Shown piece after piece: positions 56,156 to 64,000 of a stretch of DNA of 64,000 bases. The notes below the pieces were generated by a model. The model saw only the letters and a list, made by a program, of their open reading frames with translations. It had not been told where the DNA came from and did no database searches. How positions within the stretch are numbered: the stretch's first letter is position 1; each line of letters opens with the position of its first letter. The translations under genes were made by a program, and so were the position numbers. Origin of the DNA: Aplectana chamaeleonis (taxonomy: Eukaryota > Nematoda > Chromadorea > Rhabditida > Cosmocercidae); the NCBI GenBank assembly GCA_029168955.1, contig JAPDOI010001373.1, positions 123,304 to 187,303 on the forward strand, read 5' to 3'.

Positions 56156-56567
56156 TTTAATGATTATGTTATCTGCATATAGTATCATCACAGCCAAATC
56201 AATTCGACAATTTCACTACATTTGAAAAATCAATCAAGTTAAGAGCCAAATCCAATAAGACAATTTCGACATTTAGGAGCAATGCCAAATCCTTGACCTT
56301 TTCTGCGGAGCCCAACTTTCAGAAATTTCACAACTTTTTTACAAGGGTTTCCTTCTACAATATCGTCAAGCTCTAAAAGGCAAGTTGTTTTTCTTTGAAA
56401 CATAGTGGTAGAAATGAAGAAACAGCTGCTAGGATTGCAAGATAATAGTTGCAACATGACTTCCTACAGACAAGATACAAGGCATATACTTTTTGAATTT
56501 AAAAATCGAGAAAATGAAGAAATGAGGTTTTTAAAATGACCCAATTGTACAGGGTTGGGGGCACAAT

Positions 56568-56761
56568 CCTAGACAGGGAGAGGGGCACCCACCATTCAAA
56601 TTCAAGACAGAAGTGAAATGAACCACCCATTGGTAAGGCTACCAGTCGGAGTATTTTCATGAAGTTTCTATAAAAACAATGATTGATAGCAGTATCAGAC
56701 ATCTTTTATCAGAATTTTCCATCATTTCTATGAGTCTTGGGTGGCCTCACCCCGTCTAGGA
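56568..56761 (-). mobile_element. MITE family CTAGACGGG, copy D (194 bp)
   Basis: Ends TCCTAGACAGGGAGAGGGGC and CCTCACCCCGTCTAGGA. The interior, read on the minus strand, has the conserved CTGATAAAAGATGTCTGATA and CTATCAATCATTGTTTTTAT segments. It lacks about 150 bp found in copies A and C, so it is a shorter subfamily. Confidence 0.85.
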
Positions 56762-57390
56762 TAGACCCAGGGTCAGTCGCTCTAGCCAAACTTCACCGGT
56801 TCTTGCTGACGTGGCTCGTCTGCGCCGGCCCATATGTCTGATTCGGAACAAGAACGATAGTTAAATACATCGTACGTGCAGAAAACCGTATATTATTTTT
56901 TCATGTTTTTGCGTAAGCTTGGCCCCTCTAGTGAACGAAAATGTTGAAGGGGCTCATGAAAAACCTTCATTCTTCTTTCAACTCCTTCCTCATTAAAGAA
57001 AAGTCAATCGGAACACATTGTAAATACGAATTTGAATTTCGCGCCAAAATCATTTTAAGAGTTTTTTTGCATGTGGAGTTCGTGCCGTAACTATTTTTCC
57101 TGTTGTCTTACGGTCGCACCAACATTCTAGGAAAAAGTGCTAGATGACTGGTGAGAATTGGTGGCGGATATTAATCTTTGACGCCTTCCAACCTCATCGT
57201 CCAACATTTTTGACGCGCCAAAGTTTACCAGTGTGGTCTACCGGGCTCAATCATAAAATTGAGCCTGAAAATGAAATTGATTTCCAGCACGAACGATAGT
57301 TAAGTGCGCTAGAAGAGGACTACCGTAACCTTAGGAATGATGTTATTCGGCTCTCTTAAACAAATTTGATGATACCCAATTTGATCAATG
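56762..57390. other. unassigned spacer
   Basis: No repeat, RNA gene or convincing open frame. Confidence 0.5.
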
Positions 57391-57394
57391 ATAA

Positions 57395-57440
57395 AGATAA
57401 AAAGAAGTGAAGAGCGGTGTGTCTTCATTCACACACCGTC
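57395..57440 (+). promoter_or_regulatory. TATA plus initiator-like module 4
   Basis: GATAAAAAG at 57,395, then GAGCGGTGTG and TTCATTCACACACCG about 30 bases downstream, closely resembling 28,416-28,460. It stands about 200 bases before array 3e and would read into it. Confidence 0.4.
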
Positions 57441-57634
57441 CTTCTCCAGAGGTCAGCAGTTGAGGATCTGCCTGGACTACAAGCAGAAAAACAACACCAG
57501 CGGTAGTGAAGATGTAGCGAATTCGGAGTCAGAACTTAGAAAATTTTAGAGCCAACTCGAGTGAGATTACAATAGCCTTGTTCTGGCGCAATTGCCTATC
57601 GCTCTTGTTGATTCGGAGGCATGACTTGCATACG

Positions 57635-60600
57635 GTGTCCTGGACATTCAACGGAGGTCCTGCGCACGTCCTTTGATGTTCTGCACACTCCTACTAAGGT
57701 CCTGCACACGTTCCATGATGTCCGGCACTCTCCTACTGAGATCCTGCACAGGTCCCATGATGTCCTGCACACTCCTACTAAGGTCTTGCACACGTTCCAT
57801 GATGTCCTGCACACCCCTTCTGGGGTCCTGCACACGTCCCATGATGTCCTGCCCACGTCTACTACGGTCCTGCACACGCACAATGATGTCCTGCACACTC
57901 CTACTGAGGTCCTGCACAGGTCCCATGGTGTCCTGCACACTCCTACTAAGGTCTTGCACACGATCCATGATGTCCTGCACACCCCTACTGAGGTCCTGCA
58001 CAGGTCCCATGATGTCCTGCACACCCCTTCTGGGGTCCTGCACACGTCCCATGATGTCCTGCCCACTCCTACTAAGGTCTTGCACACGTTCCATGATGTC
58101 CTGCACACCCCTACTGAGGTCTTGCACAGGTCCCATGGTGTCCTGCACACTCATACTAAGGTCTTGCACACGATCCATGATGTCCTGCACACCCCTACTG
58201 AGGTCCTGCACAGGTCCCATGATGTCCTGCACACCCCTTCTGGGGTCCTGCACACGTCCCATGATGTCCTGCCCACTTATACTACGGTCCTGCACACGTA
58301 CAATGATGTCCTGCACACTCCTACTGAGGTCCTGCACAGGTCCCATGGTGTCCTGCACACTCCTACTAAGGTCTTGCACACGATCCATGATGTCCTGCAC
58401 ACTCCTACTGAGGTCCTGCACAGGTCCCATGATGTCCTGCACACTCCTACTGAGGTCCTGCACAGGTCCCATGATGTCCTGCACACTCCTACTAAGGTCT
58501 TGCACACGTTCCATGATGTCCTGCACACTCCTACTGAGGTCCTGCACAGGTCCCATGATGTCCTGCACACTCCTACTAAGGTCTTGCGCACGTTCCATGA
58601 TGTCCTGCACACTCCTACTGAGGTCCTGCGCACATTCTACGACGTCCTGCACACCCCTACTGGGGTCCTGCACACGTCCCATGATGTCCTGTCTACTCCT
58701 ACTACGGTCTTGCACACGTTCCATGATGTCCTGCACACTCCTACTGAGGTCCCGCACAGGTCCTATGATGTCCTGCACACTCCTACTAAGGTCTTGCACA
58801 CGTTCCATGATGTCCTGCACCACTCCCTACTGAGGTCCTGCACACATTCTACGACGTCCTGCACACCCCTACTGGGGTCCTGCACACGTCCCATGATGTC
58901 CTGTCCACTCCTAATACGGTCCCTGCACGTTCCATGATGTCCTGCACACTCCTACTGAGGTCCTGCACAGGTCCCATGATGTCCTGCACCTCCTACTAAC
59001 GTCTTGCACACGATCCATGATGTCCTGCACACTTATACTACGGTCCTGCACGTACAATGATGTCCTGCACACACTCCTACTGAGGTCCTGCACAGGTCCC
59101 ATGATGTCCTGCACACTCCTACTAAGGTCTTGCACACGTTCCATGATGTCCTGCACACTCCTACTGAGGTCTTGCACAGGTCCCATGGTGTCCTGCACAC
59201 TCATACTAAGGTCTTGCACACGATCCATGATGTCTGCACACTCCTACTGAGGTCCTGCACAGGTCCCATGATGTCCTGCACACCCCTTCTGGGGTCCTGC
59301 ACACGTCCCATGATGTCCTGCCCACTTATACTACGGTCCTGCACACGTTACAATGATGTCCTGCACACTCCTACTGAGGTCCTGCACAGGTCCCATGGTG
59401 TCCTGCACACTCCCTACTAAGGTCTTGCACACGATCCATGATGTCCTGCACACTCCTACTGAGGTCCTGCACAGGTCCCATGATGTCCTGCACACTCCTA
59501 CTGAGGTCCTGCACAGGTCCCCATGATGTCCTGCACACTCCTACTAAGGTCTTGCACACGTTCCATGATGTCCTGCACACTCCCTACTGAGGTCCTGCAC
59601 AGGTCCCATGATGTCCTACACACCCCTACTAAGGTCTTGCACACGTTCCATGATGTCCTGCACACTCCTACTGAGGTCCTGCGCACATTCTACGACGTCC
59701 TGCACACCCCTACTGGGGTCCTGCACACGTCCCATGATGTCCTGTCTACTCCTACTACGGTCCTGCACACGTTCCATGATGTCCTGCACACTCCTACTGA
59801 GGTCCTGCACAGGTCCCATGATGTCCTGCACACTCTACTAAGGTCTTGCACACGTTCCATGATGTCCTGCACACTCCTACTGAGGTCCTGCACACATTCT
59901 ACGACGTCTGCACACTCCTACTGAGGTCCTGCACACGTCCCATGATGTCCTGTCCCTCCTAATACGGTCCTGCACACGTTCCATGATGTCCTGCACACTC
60001 CTACTGAGGTCCTGCACAGGTCCCATGATGTCCTGCACACTCCTACTAACGTCTTGCACACGATCCATGATGTCCTGCACACTTATACTACGGTCCTGCA
60101 CGTACAATGATGTCCTGCACACTCCTACTGAGGTCCTGCACAGGTCCCATGATGTCCTGCACACTCCTACTAAGGTCTTGCACACGTTCCATGATGTCCT
60201 GCACACTCCTACTGACGTCCCGCACACATTCTACGACGTCCTGCACACCCCTACTGGGTCCTGCACACGTCCATGATGTCCTGTCCACTCCTAATACGGT
60301 CCTGCACGTTCCATGATGTCCTGCACACTCCTACTGAGGTCCTGCACAGGTCCCATGATGTCCTGCACACTCCTACTAACGTCTTGCACACGATCCATGA
60401 TGTCCTGCACACTATACTACGGTCCTGCACACGTACAGTGATGTCCTGCACACTCCTACTGAGACCCTGCACAGGTCCCATGATGTCCTGCACACTCCTA
60501 CTTAGGTCTTGCACACGTTCCATGATGTCCTGCACACTCCCCACTGAGGTCCTGCACAGGTCCCATGATGTTCTGCACACTCCTACTAAGGTCTTGCACA

Positions 60601-63600
60601 CGTTCCATGATGTCCTGCCCTCTCCTACTACGGTCCTGCGCACATTCTACGACGTCCTGCACACCCCTACTGGGGTCCTGCACACGTCCCATGATGTCCT
60701 GTCCACTCCTACTACGGTCATGCACACGTTCCATGATGTCCTGCACACTCCTACTGAGGTCCTGCACAGGTTCCATGATGTCCTGCACACTCCTACTAAG
60801 GTCTTGCACACGTTCCATGGTGTCCTGCACACTCCTACTGAGGTCCTGCACACAATCTACGACGTCATGCACACCCCTTCTGGGGTCCTGCACAGGTCCC
60901 ATAATGTCCTGAACACTTATACTACGGTCCTGCACACAATGATGTCCTGCACACGTACAATGATGTCCTGCACACTCCTACTGAGGTCCTGCACACGTCC
61001 CATGGTGTCCTGCACACTCCTACTAAGGTCTTGCACACGATCCATGATGTCCTGCACACTCCTACTGAGGTCCTGCACAGGTCCCATGATGTCCTGCACA
61101 CCTCTACTGAGGTCCTGCACAGGTCCCATGATGTCCTGCACCTCCTACTAAGGTCTTGCACACGTTCCATGATGTCCTGCACACTCCTACTGAGGCCCTG
61201 CACAGGTCCCATGATGTCCTGCACACTCCTACTAAGGTCTTGCACACGTTCCATGATGTCCTGCACACTCCCCACTGAGGTCCTGCACAGGTCCCATGAT
61301 GTCCTTCACACCCCTTCTGTGGTCCTGCACACGTCCCATGATGTCCTGCCCACTTATACCCCGGTCCTGCACACATACAATGATGTCCTGCACACTCCTA
61401 CTGAGGTCCTGCACAGGTCCCATGGTGTCCTGCACACTCCTACTAAGGTCTTGCACACGATCCATGATGTCCTGCACACTCCTACTGAGGTCCTGCACAG
61501 GTCCCATGATGTCCTGCACACTCCTACTGAGTCCTGCACAGGTCCCATGATGTCCTGCACACTCCTACTGATCTTGCACACGTTCCATGATGTCCTGCAC
61601 ACTCCTACTGAGGTCCTGCACAGGTCCCATGATGTCCTGCACACTCCTACTAAGGTCTTGCACACGTTCCATGATGTCCTGCACACTCCTACTGAGGTCC
61701 TGCGCACATTCTACGACGTCCTGCACACCCCTACTGGGGTCCTGCACACGTCCCATGATGTCCTGTCCACTCCTACTACGTTCCTGCACACGTTCCATGA
61801 TGTCCTGCACACTCCTACTGAGGTCCTGCACAGGTCCCATGATGTCCTGCACACTCCTACTAAGGTCTTGCACACGTTCCATGATGTCCTGCACACTCCT
61901 ACTGAGGTCCTGCACACATTCTACGACGTCCTGCACACCCCTACTGGGGTCCTGCACACGTCCCATGATGTCCTGTCCACTCCTAATACGGTCCTGCACA
62001 CGTTCCATGATGTCCTGCACACTCCTACTGAGGTCCTGCACAGGTCCCATGATGTCCTGCACACTCCTACTAACGTCTTGCACACGTTCCATGATGTCCT
62101 GCACACGATCCATGATGTCCTGCACACTTATACTACGGTCCTGCACACGTACAATGATGTCCTGCACACTCCTACTGAGGTCCTGCACAGGTCCCATGAT
62201 GTCCTGCACACTCCTACTAAGGTCTTGCACACGTTCCATGATGTCCTGCACACTCCTACTGACGTCCCGCACACATTCTACGACGTCCTGCACACCCCTA
62301 CTGGGGTCCTGCACACGTCCCATGATGTCCTGTCCACTCCTAATACGGTCCTGCACACGTTCCATGATGTCCTGCACACTCCTACTGAGGTCCTGCACAG
62401 GTCCCATGATGTCCTGCACACTCCTACTAACGTCTTGCACACGATCCATGATGTCCTGCACACTTATACTACGGTCCTGCACACGTACAATGATGTCCTG
62501 CACACTCTACTGAGGTCCTGCACAGGTCCCATGATGTCCTGCACACTCCTACTAAGGTCTTGCACACGTTCCATGATGTCCTGCACACTCCTACTGAGGA
62601 GTCCTGCACAGGTCCCATGATGTCCTGCACACTCCTACTAAGGTCTTGCACACGTTCCATGATGTCCTGCACACTCCTACTGAGGTCCTGCACATTCTAC
62701 GACGTCCTGCACACTCCTACTGGGGTCCTGCACACGTCCCATGATGTCCTGTCCACTCCTACTACGGTCATGCACACGTTCCATGATGTCCTGCACCTCC
62801 TACTGAGGTCCTGCACAGGTCCCATGGTGTCCTGCACACTCCTACTAAGGTCTTGCACGTTCCATGGTGTCCTGCACCTCCCTACTGAGGTCCCGCACAC
62901 ATTCTACGACGTCCTGCACACCTTCTGGGGTCCTGCACGTCTCATGATGTCCTGCCCACTTATACTACGGTCCTGCACACGTACAATGATGTCCTGCACA
63001 CTCCTACTGAGGTCCTGCACAGGTCCCATGGTGTCCTGCACACTCCTACTAAGGTCTTGCACACGATCCATGATGTCCTGCACACTCCTACTGAGGTCCT
63101 GCACAGGTCCCATGATGTCCTGCACACTCCTACTGAGGTCCTGCACAGGTCCCATGATGTCCTGCACACTCCTACTAAGGTCTTGCACGTCCCATGATGT
63201 CCTCCACACTCCTACTGAGGTCCTGCACAGGTCCCATGATGTCCTGCACACTCCTACTAAGGTCTTGCACACGTTCCATGATGTCCTGCACACTCCTACT
63301 GAGGTCCTGCGCACATTCTACGACGTCCTGCACACCCCTACTGGGGTCCTGCACGTCCCATGATGTCCTCTCCTCCTACTACGGTCCTGCACACGTTCCA
63401 TGATGTCCTGCACTCCTACTGAGGTCCTGCACAGGTCCATGATGTCCTGCACACTCCTACTAACGTCTTGCACACGATCCATGATGTCCTGCACACTCCT
63501 ACTGAGGTCCTGCACAGGTCCCATGATGTCCTGCACACTCCCTACTGAGGTCCTGCACAGGTCCATGACGTCCTGCACACTCCCTACTAAGGTCTTGCAC

Positions 63601-64000
63601 ACGTTGCATGATGTCCTGCACACTCCTACTGAGGTCCTGCACAGGTCCCATGATGTCCTGCACGCTCCTACTAAGGTCCTGCACACGTTCCATGATGTCC
63701 TGCACACTCCTACTGAGGTCCTGCACACATTCTACGACGTCCTGCACACCTACTGGGGTCCTGCACACGTCCCATGATGTCCTGTCCACTCCTACTACGG
63801 TCCTGCACACGTTCCATGATGTCCTGCACACACTCCTACTGAGGTCCTGCACAGGTCACATGATGTCCTGCACGCTCCTACTAAGGTCTTGCACACGTTC
63901 CATGATGTCCTGCACCTTCCCTACTGAGGCCCTGCACATTCCACGACGTCCTGCACACCCCTACTGGGGTCCTGCACACGTCCCATGATGTCCCTGTCCA
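57635..64000 (-). repeat. giant 42-bp minisatellite array 3e
   Basis: About 150 monomers in the window, continuing past its end. On the minus strand a monomer is GTGTGCAGGAC-CTCAGTAGGA followed by GTGTGCAGGAC-ATCATGGAAC, two related 21-bp halves. A five-monomer (210-bp) higher-order unit is marked by CTACGACGTCCTGC, seen at 61,711 and 61,921 exactly 210 bases apart. Unlike array 2 there are many one- and two-base indels and short deletions, so the phase is lost often. Open frames (VQDIMERVQDLSRS and SCTRSMMSCTLLLR types) are repeat translations. Confidence 0.95.

Larger units (their letters stand above)
54296..56326. mobile_element. foldback element split by a retrotransposon
   Basis: Ends ATTTCTGAAAGTTAGGCTCC / GGAGCCCAACTTTCAGAAAT with a second left-arm start at 54,421 that matches the right arm better. 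The inner arms at 54,584-54,665 and 54,984-55,059 pair (CAAATCATGCGTCAGAAGG). The right arm breaks off after CACTACATTT at 55,059 and continues at about 56,156 with AATGATTATGTTATCTGC. Confidence 0.9.

Noticed and set aside
57621..63988. Cys/Ser-rich and VQDLSRS repeat frames over array 3e
   Set aside because: Same reason; frequent one-base indels terminate them at random.

Overview
This is a gene-poor, repeat-saturated window from a eukaryotic genome. The content is metazoan in character, with a mariner relic, a 5'-truncated non-LTR retrotransposon, tyrosine-recombinase exons with a short spliceosomal intron, and very dense foldback MITEs. A nematode fits best, but nothing in the window proves the taxon. 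I see no intact host gene, no tRNA or rRNA, and no bacterial or CRISPR feature. The only recognisable proteins are broken transposon proteins.

Layout. 1-17.5 kb: three successive copies of one module: (GT)n, a roughly 120-bp leader, a 42-bp tandem array, then a MITE with CCTAGACGGG ends. Copy A's array is expanded to about 11.4 kb; copies B and C hold about nine monomers each. Copy B is further split by three insertions. 17.9-19.3 kb: dead mariner. 20.8-28.3 kb: second giant 42-bp array. 28.3-32.1 kb: foldbacks and a chain of three TTAA-flanked MITEs. 34.4-35.3 kb: N-terminal part of a tyrosine recombinase. 35.6-50.7 kb: two nested elements bounded by the same 31-bp inverted terminus; the inner one (37.4-47.3 kb) is a giant imperfect palindrome with (GT)n and 42-bp arrays in both arms. 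51-52.4 kb: nested foldbacks. 52.8-53.3 kb: C-terminal part of a tyrosine recombinase. 53.9-54.1 kb: (CCTCCG)n. 54.3-56.3 kb: foldback split by a reverse-transcriptase fragment. 57.6-64 kb: third giant 42-bp array, opposite orientation, running off the window.

The unifying observation is that all the minisatellite arrays (about ten blocks, roughly 27 kb, both strands) have the same 42-bp period. They share a register of the form GTG-n-GGACC-n-GGAGTG-n-CG-n-C, and in one subfamily the 42-mer is two 21-bp halves. They look like one satellite superfamily that sits inside mobile foldback elements and has been amplified locally several times. The very long open frames over these arrays arise because 42 is divisible by three and the monomers lack stops on one strand. 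I do not regard them as genes.
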